Source of the DNA: Streptomyces zagrosensis
GTDB taxonomy: Bacteria > Actinomycetota > Actinomycetes > Streptomycetales > Streptomycetaceae
NCBI RefSeq assembly: GCF_014203645.1
Contig: NZ_JACHJL010000021.1
Coordinates: 62,001 to 126,000, forward strand
Direction of reading: 5' to 3'
Length of the DNA: 64,000 bases
Part shown: piece by piece, positions 45,603 through 53,863 of the stretch
How the letters are laid out: each line of letters starts with the position of its first letter
Numbering within the stretch: the first letter of the stretch is position 1
Program-made: the position numbers and the translations under genes
Notes under the pieces: generated by a model
Seen by the model: only the letters and a program-made list of their open reading frames with translations
Databases searched by the model: none
What the model was told of the DNA's origin: nothing

Positions 45603-46152
45603 GAGCGGTCTCCTTCGTGTGGGTCTGAGCTTCTGCGACACGAGCCTAACCGGCCCCGGCGCCGCGGCTCGCCGTGCACCCGTCCGGCGAGACGACAACG
45701 AGGACAAAAGCGCAGATCGTCGGGCGAATGGCACAGCCGAATCGATGGCGGGCCCCAGGTGGCGCCGAGACACCTGGCGCCGGGGCGGGCGCGGGCTGCG
45801 GCCGTGCGGGGGTTCCGGCGCGGTTCTGCCGGGGTTCTGCCGGGGTAGAGGGCGGCGGGAGCGGCAGGCGGGGCGCCCATCGGGGCCTCCATCGCCAGGG
45901 CCCGTATCCCGGTGGCCGTATCAGCGGGGCCGCGTGCGCGGGGCCGTATCAGCGGGGCCGGGCCCCCGAGGCCGCGTCAGCGAGGCCTGATAGCAGGGGC
46001 GTACGGCGCTCCATAAGCGCGGAGCCCCGCCGCGATGCGCTCGGGGGAAGGCGCACCGTGGCGGGGCGGTCTGCGGCCCCTCTCGGCGGGCGAGCGGGAC
46101 GGAGCCGGGCCGACTCAGGGCGGAGCCGGCCGGCTCGGGCGTGCGGAGGGGA
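45603..46152. other. Intergenic region upstream of eno
   Basis: About 550 bases with short degenerate repeats. GGCCGTATCAGCGGGGCCG-like units recur between 45914 and 45990, with GGTTCTGCCGGG-type units near 45820. No gene is evident. It contains the eno promoter and the 3' end of rpfA. Confidence 0.5.
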
Positions 46153-46884
46153 TCAGCTCAGGTGGAGCTGCTGGCCCGGGTAGATCAGGTCGGCGTCGGT
46201 GACGATGTCCTGGTTCAGGTCGTACACCTTCGCCCAGCCGCCCTTGACGTTCTCGGCATCGGCGATCTTGGCGAGGGTGTCACCGGCCTCGACCTTGTAC
46301 TCGCCGTCGCCCTTCTTGATCGTCTTCGGGGCGACCTGCTGCGGGGCGGCCTGCTGCGGGGCGGCGCGCTTCGGCGCGCTCCGCTCGACGCTACGGCTCG
46401 GAGCCTGCTCATCGGTAGCGCGCGGGCCGGCGTGCTTCGGAGCCTGCTGCTTGGGGGCCTGCTGCTTGGGCGCGGCCTGCTGCTTGGGGGCCTGCTGCTG
46501 CGGGGCGGTGTAGCCGCCGCTGGTCAGGTTCACGCCGCACTTGGGCCAGGCGCCCTTGCCCTGGCCGGCCAGGACCTTCTCGGCGACCTGTATCTGCTGG
46601 CCCTTCGACGCCTGGTTGGCGGTCGGGGCGTACGCCGTGCCGCCGTACGCGGCCCAGGTGGAGGCGGAGAACTGGAGACCGCCGTAGTAGCCGTTGCCGG
46701 TGTTGATCGACCAGTTGCCGGTGGACTCGCACTGGGCGACCTGGTCCCACTGCGAAACAGTGGCGGCGTTGGCACCGGTGGCGCCCATCAGCGGCACCGC
46801 AACGGCAGCGCCGGTGACACCGGCGAGCGTGGCGATCCGGGTGGCCTTGGACGGACGACGGTGCTTGCCCTTGGAAATCAGCAT
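46153..46884 (-). CDS. rpfA: Resuscitation-promoting factor (transglycosylase-like domain plus LysM)
   Basis: A 243-residue secreted wall hydrolase. A signal peptide (IATLAGVTGAAVAVPLMGAT, then GANAA) precedes the Rpf catalytic domain: VSQWDQVAQCESTGNWSINT (catalytic Glu in CES), GNGYYGGLQFSASTWAAYGG, and QIQVAEKVLAGQGKGAWPKC. A Gln/Ala/Pro-rich repeat linker (KQQAPKQQ type) leads to a C-terminal LysM (YKVEAGDTLAKIADAENVKG, LIYPGQQLHLS) that binds peptidoglycan. Such enzymes cut glycan strands during germination and growth restart. The ATG follows GTGAGGAAACCAAC, directly after a c-di-AMP riboswitch. Domain layout and order match S. coelicolor RpfA as I recall it. Confidence 0.95.
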   Translation of the reverse strand: MLISKGKHRRPSKATRIATLAGVTGAAVAVPLMGATGANAATVSQWDQVAQCESTGNWSINTGNGYYGGLQFSASTWAAYGGTAYAPTANQASKGQQIQVAEKVLAGQGKGAWPKCGVNLTSGGYTAPQQQAPKQQAAPKQQAPKQQAPKHAGPRATDEQAPSRSVERSAPKRAAPQQAAPQQVAPKTIKKGDGEYKVEAGDTLAKIADAENVKGGWAKVYDLNQDIVTDADLIYPGQQLHLS

Positions 46885-46892
46885 GTTGGTTT

Positions 46893-47092
46893 CCTCACCG
46901 ACGCCTACGAGGTGAGCTGTCGGGTTCGGACTGTGAGTTGCCCGGCCGCGGTGCTCCCGCGGCTTCACCCCAAGCCATTCAGCCCCCTCGTTCCACGGGC
47001 CGTCCGGCACTTACCTGTGGTTCCCCCGCTCCTGCCTTCGGCGCTTGACGCGTCGGCTTACCTCTGGCCGCCGGCAGGATTCGGCGTGACGG
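46893..47092 (-). ncRNA. ydaO-type c-di-AMP riboswitch in the rpfA leader
   Basis: The minus-strand leader of rpfA carries the conserved ydaO/yuaA blocks in order: CGCCGAATCCTGCC, GGGGGAACCA, GGCTTGGGGTGAAGCCG, CCGAACCCGACAGCTCACCT and CGTAGGCG, ending just before the ribosome binding site. Such RNAs bind cyclic di-AMP and turn expression off. In Streptomyces this class is known to control rpf and other cell-wall hydrolase genes. Boundaries are approximate. Confidence 0.92.
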
Positions 47093-47327
47093 CCAAGGGT
47101 GCTCGCGGTGACGAGCGATGAAGACCGTAATCACAGATCCCCGAAGTGCTCAAACCCCAACAACCGTGGAAAGTAAGCCCTGTTTGCCCGCGAGGAAAAC
47201 ACATCGCCGCAGGTCAGGCAGTGCGTACAAAGGCTGGACAAGGAAGACACGCCGATGATCCGAAGAGATCTATGTCTCACCTTCATCATTCGGGCACTTC
47301 ACCGCGAACCATCCCACTCCTCACTCA
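47093..47327. promoter_or_regulatory. rpfA promoter region
   Basis: 235 bases between the riboswitch and the rpfC stop, comparatively AT-rich near 47120-47260. It must contain the rpfA promoter; no sharp -10/-35 pair could be fixed. Confidence 0.45.
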
Positions 47328-48446
47328 TCAACGCTTCGCCCCTGCCCGCAAATCCAGCTCTTGGCCGGGCAGAATCAGATCGGGATCGGCGCCGATAATG
47401 CCCTCATTCGCCTCATACAGGGCCGGCCAGCCGCCCGGCGTCTCATGCTGCTCGGCAATGCCTGACAGCGTGTCACCAGAGCGCACCCGGTGCTCACTCT
47501 CCGCAGCGCCACCCGGGCGGCTCACGTCATCGCGTCCACGCTCGCCGCGGTCGGCATGCCGCCCGTCGGGGCGCGGTGTGGCACCGTCCGGGCCTTCCGT
47601 TTCGGGGTCGGCGCTGCCGGGCTCGGGGCGCGGTTCGCCGCGGTGCTTGCCGCCGGCCGTGTCGTCCTCGCTCCCGTCGCCGTCGTTCTCGTCGTGCTGT
47701 CCACTGTCGTCGGGCCGCTGTTCGCCGCTCGGGGTGCCACCAGGAGTGCCGCTGGGCGCCCCGTCAGGCGTCTCACGCGGCGTCTCGCGGCCGGACTCGC
47801 CCCGCCCTGTATCCGAGCTCGCACCCTTGGTCGGGTCGAGCGTGTGCCGGGGAACCTCGGTCGGCTCCGCTTCGCCGGGGGCGCCACCGGTTGGGGTACT
47901 CGCGTCCGGCGTGGGCTTGGTGTCCGGTGTCGGGGTCGGCGTATGGCGTGAACTGTCTGGTCTGGGGTGCTTCGTACTGCCATCGTGGCCACGGCCGGCA
48001 TCGGCATCGCCCGTACCGCTGGTGTCGCCCGAGTCGCTGGTGTCGCCCGGGTTGATGTCCGGGCTCGCGCCTCCCTCGGTCAGCCCCGCCGTCTTGGCGC
48101 AGCCGCTCCAGGCCACCGGGCCACGCTCGGCGAGGATGAGTTCGGCGATCGCTATCTGCTGTGAACGGCTCGCCAGGTCGGGCCGGGGCGCATGGTCAGT
48201 GCCGCCGTAGAGCTGCCAGGCGTCCAGGGACAAAGCCAGGCCGCCGTAGGAGTCGTTGCCGCTGTTGGAGCTCCAGACGCCACCGCTCTCACAGTCGGCG
48301 ACCCGGTCCCAGGTGGCCGTGTCGGCGGCGCCGGCGCCGGTGGCGCCCAGCAGCGGAAGGGCGATGCCGGCTCCGGTCACCCCCGCCGCGACGACGATGG
48401 CCGGGGCCTGACGGGGGCGGCGATGTTTACCGTTGCCGGATCGCAT
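47328..48446 (-). CDS. rpfC: Resuscitation-promoting factor with a long acidic linker and C-terminal LysM
   Basis: A 372-residue secreted protein. A signal segment (IVVAAGVTGAGIALPLLGAT, GAGAAD) precedes an Rpf domain: ATWDRVADCESGGVWSSNSG (catalytic Glu in CES), NDSYGGLALSLDAWQLYGG, QIAIAELILAERGPVAW. A long disordered linker of about 190 residues rich in Asp, Glu, Gly, Pro, Thr and Ser follows, then a LysM (HRVRSGDTLSGIAEQHETPG, LILPGQELDLR). Both Rpf genes are in tandem on the minus strand. No second riboswitch is visible upstream. The symbol follows recalled S. coelicolor order; the domain call is sequence-based. Confidence 0.9.
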   Translation of the reverse strand: MRSGNGKHRRPRQAPAIVVAAGVTGAGIALPLLGATGAGAADTATWDRVADCESGGVWSSNSGNDSYGGLALSLDAWQLYGGTDHAPRPDLASRSQQIAIAELILAERGPVAWSGCAKTAGLTEGGASPDINPGDTSDSGDTSGTGDADAGRGHDGSTKHPRPDSSRHTPTPTPDTKPTPDASTPTGGAPGEAEPTEVPRHTLDPTKGASSDTGRGESGRETPRETPDGAPSGTPGGTPSGEQRPDDSGQHDENDGDGSEDDTAGGKHRGEPRPEPGSADPETEGPDGATPRPDGRHADRGERGRDDVSRPGGAAESEHRVRSGDTLSGIAEQHETPGGWPALYEANEGIIGADPDLILPGQELDLRAGAKR

Positions 48447-48927
48447 GCAGTTGCCTCTCGTGTGACGGCTGAGCTTCGGTCGTAAACGTCAAAACGCTGA
48501 AAGTACTGCCGACATGGGGCCGTCACAAGCTGATGTAGCGGAGGTCACGTAACGATCACACTTCTGACACTTCGTCAGCTCGGGCTCATATGCCGCTGTT
48601 TGGCATGGCACTAGCACAGCCCTCGCGGCGCCTGCGCGCGGGCGCCACACGCCCCGGCCCGAACGGCCCGAAAAGCGAGCGCGCGGGAGGTCGGAGGCGG
48701 GGCGCTCGGACATCCGGAGCCGCCGCGAACGGGCCCGGGAGAACGCTGCGCGGCACGCCATACGGACCGCGGTGGGAAGGCCGTTCACCGGTTCCCGCCG
48801 CGTCTAGCTGATGCATCTATATCTCCCTCAGCAGACGTACGCGCCCTACGCGTTCCGCTACGGGGCCGCTGACGCGAGCCAGGCCGCTACGAGGTCGCCG
48901 ACACGGGGCAACCCGCTACCGGGTCGG
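48447..48927. other. Intergenic region upstream of rpfC
   Basis: About 480 bases holding the rpfC promoter and the 3' side of the P450 gene. No gene, repeat or hairpin is recognised. Confidence 0.5.
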
Positions 48928-50307
48928 CTAGCGCGCGGTGGTGGTGTCGCCCGGGGTGAAGGTGACGGGCAGGGTGCGCAATCCGCGCATGATGAGGCCG
49001 CCGCGCCAGCGCAGTTCGGATGGGTCGGCCGCCAACTGGAGGTCGGGCAACCGGGTCAGCAGGGTGCCGATCGCGGTACGGGCCTCGATGCGGGCGAGCG
49101 GGGCGCCGATGCAGTAGTGGATGCCGTGGCCGTAGCCGAGGTGCTGGTTGTCGCGGCGGGTCAGGTCGAGCCGGTCAGGGTCGGTGAAGCGCTCCGGATC
49201 GCGGTCGGCCGCGGCCAGCACCACGAGCACCGGATCACCCTCGGCGACGCGCTCCCCGGCGACGGTCAGCGGCTCGGTGGCGAACCGCCAGGTGGCCAGC
49301 TCCACCGGGCCGTCGTACCGCAGCAGTTCCTCCACACCGGTGTCCAGCAGTGCAGTGTCACCGGCCGCGAGGGCGGCCTGGAGCCTGGCGCGCTCAGCGG
49401 GGTGACGCAACAGGGCCAGCGTGCCGTTGCCGATCAGGTTGATGGTCGTTTCAAAACCCGCGAACAGCAGCACGAAGCACATGGCCGCTGCCTCGTTCTC
49501 GCTCAGGTGCTCGCCGTCGTCACTGGCCCTGATGAGCCCGGAGATCAGATCGTCGCCCAGGCCCTCCCGCTTGCGGTGGATCAGGTCGGCGAGATAGCTG
49601 CGCATCTTCTTGACCGACCTGGCCACGCCGCCGCGCGGCCCGCCGCCGTGCCGGATCATCATCCCCGCCCAGTCGCGGAAGTCGTCCTGGTCCTCAGCCG
49701 GAACACCGAGCATGTCGCAGATGGCGTAGATGGGGAGTGGAAAGGCGAATTCGTGAATCAGGTCGGCGCTGCCGCGCTCCACGAAATCGTCGATCAACCG
49801 GTCCGTCAGCTCCTGCACACGCGGCGCGAACTCGGCTACGCGGCGCGGCGTGAACGCCGCGGAGACCAACCGCCGCAGCCGGGTGTGGTCCGGCGGGTCG
49901 ATGTTGAGCAGGTGCATCATGAGGTCGGCGTTGCGCTCCCCCGGAATGCCAACGCGCCCCCTGGCGTGCGCTGCCGCGCTATGCCGCTGCGGGTTCTTCG
50001 ACAGCCGCGGGTCCGCGAGCACCTGCTTGGCATCGGCGTACCGCGTCACGAGCCACGCCTCGACACCGCTGGGCAGCGTGGTGCGGTACATGGGGGCGTG
50101 CTCGCGCAGCCAGGCATAGGCGGGATACGGATCGGTGGCGAACTCCCAGGTAAACATCTCCGGCATCGCCGCCGCGGGCCCGCCAGCGGGGGCCGGGTCT
50201 GCGGCGGACGCTACGGAAGCGGCTGGGTCTTCAGATGCGGCGGCGGTGTCGGAGGTGGCTGCGGGCATCGGGTGGGACGGGCCGGGGGCGGAATTGTCTG
50301 CGGGCAC
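48928..50307 (-). CDS. Cytochrome P450, CYP107-type
   Basis: A 459-residue soluble bacterial P450. An Ala/Ser/Pro-rich N-terminal tail of about 45 residues precedes the fold. I-helix oxygen-binding LLFAGFETTINLIGNG, K-helix ExxR in VEELLRYDG, and the heme-cysteine loop LGYGHGIHYCIGAPLARIE are visible, with Tyr instead of the usual Phe at the start of the loop. It would need a ferredoxin and reductase encoded elsewhere. Gene order suggests S. coelicolor CYP107U1, which I recall as linked to sporulation and antibiotic production; this needs comparison. A 35-bp tandem repeat lies immediately upstream of its start. Confidence 0.93.
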   Translation of the reverse strand: MPADNSAPGPSHPMPAATSDTAAASEDPAASVASAADPAPAGGPAAAMPEMFTWEFATDPYPAYAWLREHAPMYRTTLPSGVEAWLVTRYADAKQVLADPRLSKNPQRHSAAAHARGRVGIPGERNADLMMHLLNIDPPDHTRLRRLVSAAFTPRRVAEFAPRVQELTDRLIDDFVERGSADLIHEFAFPLPIYAICDMLGVPAEDQDDFRDWAGMMIRHGGGPRGGVARSVKKMRSYLADLIHRKREGLGDDLISGLIRASDDGEHLSENEAAAMCFVLLFAGFETTINLIGNGTLALLRHPAERARLQAALAAGDTALLDTGVEELLRYDGPVELATWRFATEPLTVAGERVAEGDPVLVVLAAADRDPERFTDPDRLDLTRRDNQHLGYGHGIHYCIGAPLARIEARTAIGTLLTRLPDLQLAADPSELRWRGGLIMRGLRTLPVTFTPGDTTTAR

Positions 50308-50330
50308 CCTCAGACGCTACTCGCCCCGAC

Positions 50331-50435
50331 CCGATGGGCCGCTCTCGTGTCGCTGAGCCCCGACCCCGATGGGCCGCTCTCGTGTCGCTGAGCCCCGACC
50401 CCGATGGGCCGCTCTCGTGTCGCTGAGCCCCGGCC
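50331..50435. repeat. Three tandem copies of a 35-bp repeat upstream of the P450 gene
   Basis: Units at 50331, 50366 and 50401, each starting CCGATGGGCCGCTCTCGTGT and ending CGCTGAGCCCCGACC; the third has one base change (CGGCC). The array begins 24 bases upstream of the P450 start, covering the expected promoter and leader. Confidence 0.93.
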
Positions 50436-50474
50436 AGCTCGCAGGGTCCGTGCGGCCTGCCCGGCCCCCGCCCC

Positions 50475-50921
50475 CTACCCGCGCCTACGTCGGTGCTGGC
50501 TGCTTTCCTCGTCGGTTGCGGGCCTGGTGCCCTCGTTTCCGTGGTCCTTGAACTCGTGCGGCATCATGCGGCGCCCCTCGTGCGGTATCTCGTCCGGCTC
50601 ACGGTTCTGCGTGATGTAGCCGACCGCCTCGCCCTCCTGATGGCCCGGACCGTGGTCGGCGGACGCCCGGCCGGTGCGGTGCTCGTCGGCGGTCTCCCAG
50701 GCGCCGGAGCGCGGCTGCGGTTCCTGCGGGGGCGGCGGCTCACGGTCCCTGCGGCGGAGCCCGTAGGCCACAGCCAGGATCAGCACGGCGGCGACGGCGA
50801 TCCCGGCCACGAAGGGGCCAATGCCGACCAGGAGGTCGCGTTTGACGGCCAGCTCGACCGCCGTATCGGCGGCCGAACTAGAGGGAAAACCGGTGGTGGG
50901 GGCCATGCTCTGGATTTTCAT
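50475..50921 (-). CDS. DUF6479-like small membrane protein
   Basis: A 148-residue protein. A short N-terminal region (DTAVELAVKRDLLVGIGPFV) runs into one transmembrane helix (AGIAVAAVLILAVAYGLR), followed by a charged, disordered tail with conserved-looking YITQNREPDEIPHEG and MPHEFKDHGNE. The pattern of a single helix plus a REPDE/PHE tail is what I know as DUF6479, a Streptomyces family of unknown function. A second ATG at 50906 is possible. It lies upstream of the P450 on the same strand, separated by the 35-bp repeats. Confidence 0.75.
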   Translation of the reverse strand: MKIQSMAPTTGFPSSSAADTAVELAVKRDLLVGIGPFVAGIAVAAVLILAVAYGLRRRDREPPPPQEPQPRSGAWETADEHRTGRASADHGPGHQEGEAVGYITQNREPDEIPHEGRRMMPHEFKDHGNEGTRPATDEESSQHRRRRG

Positions 50922-51231
50922 GGCCCACGGGTACCCCCCTTGGCATCGGTCACTCGGCCCGTACGCTCGAACGGCTCACACCCGGGCGCCCGCCGCGGCG
51001 GCCCAGGGGGCCTCCGCCACCCCACTCGGCAGATGTGTCCAGCGGGGTGGATGTGGCGGATGTGGCGGGCGTTATGCGGTGGACTCATGAATGGCGGTCG
51101 GCGAAGGTCTGGGGGGCACACGCCACCGGCGCACGCCGAGACAGCCGCCGGCACTCGTGTACGGCGGCCATATCGGCCGCACAGCGAGGCCAGCCATGCG
51201 GGGCACCCACAGCAACGATCCGGAGGAAGGC
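50922..51231. other. Divergent intergenic region
   Basis: 310 bases between the DUF6479-like and MFS genes. It contains no recognisable gene or repeat; the open frame across it is an upstream extension of the MFS gene without a good start. Confidence 0.45.
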
Positions 51232-52764
51232 ATGCGGGACAACGGCGCGCGGGATGCGGATGCCGGAGGCACACATATAGGGGACACGGATTTCGGGAGT
51301 CCGCAGAGATCCGGGAGTACGGGTAGAGCAGAGCGAGCGGATAGAGCGGATAGAGCGGATAGAGCGGAGCGAACGGAGCGAACGGAGCGAACGGATAAAG
51401 GGGACGCGGACGCTCAGGCCCGGGCCGTGCCGCGAGGCGAAGACGCCGGCCTTGGAGGCGCCCCCGCGCCAGCTGCCACCGCGGCGCCGGAGGCCGCGCC
51501 CGGGCTGGGGCGGGGGCTGCTGCTGCTCATGTCGGTGGCGGCGGGCCTGTCCGTGGCGGGCAACTACTTCGCCCAGCCTCTGCTCGACACCATCGGCGAC
51601 GACATCGGCCTGAATTCCTCGCTGGCCGCGCTCGTGGTCACGGTCGCGCAGGTCGGTTACGGCCTCGGCCTCGTCCTGCTGGTTCCGCTGGGCGATCTCA
51701 TGGAGCGGCGGCGGCTCGCGGTGGGCCTCACCGCGGCGACCGCCGCCTTCCTGACCGTGACCGCCAGCGCCCCCAACGGAACGCTGCTCCTCGTGGGCAC
51801 CGCGCTGACCGGCCTCACCTCCGTCGCGGCCCAGGTCGTCGTCCCGTACGCGGCGACCCTCGCCCCGCCCCAGGAACGCGGACGCACCGTGGGCACCGTC
51901 ATGTCAGGTCTAGTGCTCGGCATCCTGCTGGCCCGCACGGCGGCCGGGCTGCTCGCCGACCTCGGCGGCTGGCGCACCGTGTACTGGGTCAACGCGGCGC
52001 TCATGGCGATCCTCGCGGTGCTGCTCCGCAGTTTCCTGCCCCCGCTGCACCCCACGGCCAACCTCCGCTATCCGACGCTGCTGCGCTCCACCGTGGCGCT
52101 GCTCGGGCAGGAGGCGGTGCTGCGGCGGCGGGCGGCGGTCGGGGCGTTGACGTTCGGCTCCTTCAGCGTGTTGTGGACGGCGATGGCCTTCCTCCTGTCG
52201 GGCCCCGACTACGGCTGGTCCGATTCGGCGATCGGGCTCCTTGGCCTGGCGGGTGCGGCCGGTTCGCTGGCCGCCATGGTCAGCGGCAGGTTGGCCGACC
52301 GCGGCCTGGCACACCGGGTCAGCCGCGTCGGCACGCTGCTGCTGCTCGTCTCCTGGGCCCCGCTGGTGGCCGCTGGTCCCGGCGGCGGCTGGGCGGTAGC
52401 CGCACTGGTGCTCGGGGTGCTGATCCTCGACCTCGCCGTACAGGCCGTCCACATCAGCAACCAGAACCTGGTGTACGCGGTACGCCCCGAGGCCCGGAAC
52501 CGCCTGAACTCCGCCTATATGACCAGCTATTTCGTGGGCGGCGCGGTGGGCTCTGCTGTGACGTCTGTGGTCTGGGCCGCGGGCGGCTGGCCCGCGTCGT
52601 GCGCCGCGGGCGCGGCCCTCGCGGCGGGCGCACTATGCCTGGCGGCGCCGCCTGCCCCTGCTGCCCCGACTAGTCCGGCTGCCCCGGCTAGTCCGGCTAC
52701 TCCTGCTGTCCCGCCTGCTCCGTCGCGCGGATGGCGTCCCGGTAGGCGCGTGCCGCCGCCCTGA
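51232..52764 (+). CDS. MFS transporter (multidrug or metabolite exporter)
   Basis: A 510-residue protein. After a hydrophilic N-terminal tail containing an AERADRADRADRAERTERTE repeat (9-bp units near 51336-51395) come about twelve transmembrane helices. The first pair is preceded by GRGLLLLMSVAAGLSVAGNY, and the loop 2-3 MFS motif is PLGDLMERRRLAVGLTAATA. An internal second-half GRLADRGLAHRVSRVGTL is also seen. Such 12-helix proteins use the proton gradient to expel drugs or sugars. The ATG at 51232 follows GGAGGAAGGC. The C-terminal Pro/Ala tail overlaps the 3' end of mazG by 68 bases on the opposite strand. Confidence 0.92.
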   Translation: MRDNGARDADAGGTHIGDTDFGSPQRSGSTGRAERADRADRADRAERTERTERTDKGDADAQARAVPRGEDAGLGGAPAPAATAAPEAAPGLGRGLLLLMSVAAGLSVAGNYFAQPLLDTIGDDIGLNSSLAALVVTVAQVGYGLGLVLLVPLGDLMERRRLAVGLTAATAAFLTVTASAPNGTLLLVGTALTGLTSVAAQVVVPYAATLAPPQERGRTVGTVMSGLVLGILLARTAAGLLADLGGWRTVYWVNAALMAILAVLLRSFLPPLHPTANLRYPTLLRSTVALLGQEAVLRRRAAVGALTFGSFSVLWTAMAFLLSGPDYGWSDSAIGLLGLAGAAGSLAAMVSGRLADRGLAHRVSRVGTLLLLVSWAPLVAAGPGGGWAVAALVLGVLILDLAVQAVHISNQNLVYAVRPEARNRLNSAYMTSYFVGGAVGSAVTSVVWAAGGWPASCAAGAALAAGALCLAAPPAPAAPTSPAAPASPATPAVPPAPSRGWRPGRRVPPP

Positions 52765-53845
52765 GCGCGGTCTCGGGGTCGGTCCCCGCCGCCTCGGCGC
52801 TGGCCGCGAGCGCCAGCAGCTCGTAACCGACCCCGGGCCCCTGCGGGAGTGCCGAGATGCCCGCCGTGCGGGCCCGCGAGGAGAGCTTGGCGGCCAACGC
52901 CAGCGCGGGCTGGCCCAGCGGGATGCCCTCCGTGATCGATGCCCGGCGCTTTTCGACCGCCTTGGTACGCAGCCAGTGTTCCTTTACCTCTTCCGGCGTC
53001 CGGGCGGTCTCGTCCCCGAATACATGCGGGTGCCGGTGGATGAGCTTGTCAACGATGCGGGCCGCGACATCGTCGATGCTGAACGGCTCCTCCGGGTCGT
53101 CCTGCGCGATCCGGGCGTGGAAGACGACCTGAAGCAGCACATCGCCCAGTTCCTCGCGCAGTTCGTCACGGTCGCCGGCCTCGATGGCCTCGACGAGTTC
53201 GTACGCCTCCTCGATGCCGTACTTCGCCAGGTCCTCGTGCGTCCGCACCCCGCTCCACGGGCACGCACCCCTGATCTGATCCATGACCTGCACCAGGTCG
53301 AGCAGTCTGGCCCCCGGCAGGTCGTACGAGCCGGGCAGCAGTTCCAGATCGGGCACGGCCTCGCGCCCCGAGCCAGCGAGCCGGGCCAGGCCATCGGTGA
53401 AGGCAGATTCGCCGGTGGCCGAGGTCAGCACGACCACGGTCCTGCCACCGGCGCCCATACCGCCAGCGCCCAGGCGCGCGTCGCCCTCGCCAGCGCCAGG
53501 GCTCGCATCGCCAGCGCCAGCGTCCCGGCGCACGCCGCCTTCGCTATCGTCTGCGCCCTTGCTCATGTCGCCGGCGGCGCCACCCGGGCCTGCGCCCCCG
53601 CCCCCGCAGTAATCCACCAGTTCGCGGGCGACCGGCTCGCGCACCTCGACGGTGATCCCCGCGTCCCGTAGATACGGAAGCTGGGGATGGTTCGGGTCGG
53701 CGCACAACACCCGGTCGGCCCCGTGCAGCGTCTGCCACGCGGGCCAGGACAACAACCCCGGTGCGACCCGGTGGGTGGTGGTCAGCAGGACGAGTCGGCC
53801 GGTGCTGGGGGCGGCCCCGGGGCCTTGCGTTCGAGGAGCGTTCAC
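52697..53845 (-). CDS. mazG: Nucleoside triphosphate pyrophosphohydrolase MazG
   Basis: A 382-residue protein. The N-terminal part (LVLLTTTHRVAPGLLSWPAW, ADRVLCADPNHPQLPYLRDA) resembles a tetrapyrrole-methylase-like module, followed by a Gly/Ala-rich linker. The C-terminal MazG domain has the magnesium-binding pattern EEAYELVEAIEAG and ELREELGDVLLQVVFHARIA, then PFSIDDVAARIVDKLIHRHP and HVFGDETARTPEEVKEHW. It hydrolyses non-canonical or surplus NTPs to NMP and pyrophosphate. The GTG at 53845 is chosen from homologue-like N-terminus; another GTG is six codons upstream. Its 3' end overlaps the convergent MFS gene. Confidence 0.93.
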   Translation of the reverse strand: MNAPRTQGPGAAPSTGRLVLLTTTHRVAPGLLSWPAWQTLHGADRVLCADPNHPQLPYLRDAGITVEVREPVARELVDYCGGGGAGPGGAAGDMSKGADDSEGGVRRDAGAGDASPGAGEGDARLGAGGMGAGGRTVVVLTSATGESAFTDGLARLAGSGREAVPDLELLPGSYDLPGARLLDLVQVMDQIRGACPWSGVRTHEDLAKYGIEEAYELVEAIEAGDRDELREELGDVLLQVVFHARIAQDDPEEPFSIDDVAARIVDKLIHRHPHVFGDETARTPEEVKEHWLRTKAVEKRRASITEGIPLGQPALALAAKLSSRARTAGISALPQGPGVGYELLALAASAEAAGTDPETALRAAARAYRDAIRATEQAGQQE

Positions 53846-53863
53846 CCGTCGAACGTAACCCAC

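Noticed and set aside
48447..48600. A second c-di-AMP riboswitch upstream of rpfC
   Set aside because: None of the conserved ydaO blocks found upstream of rpfA appear here.
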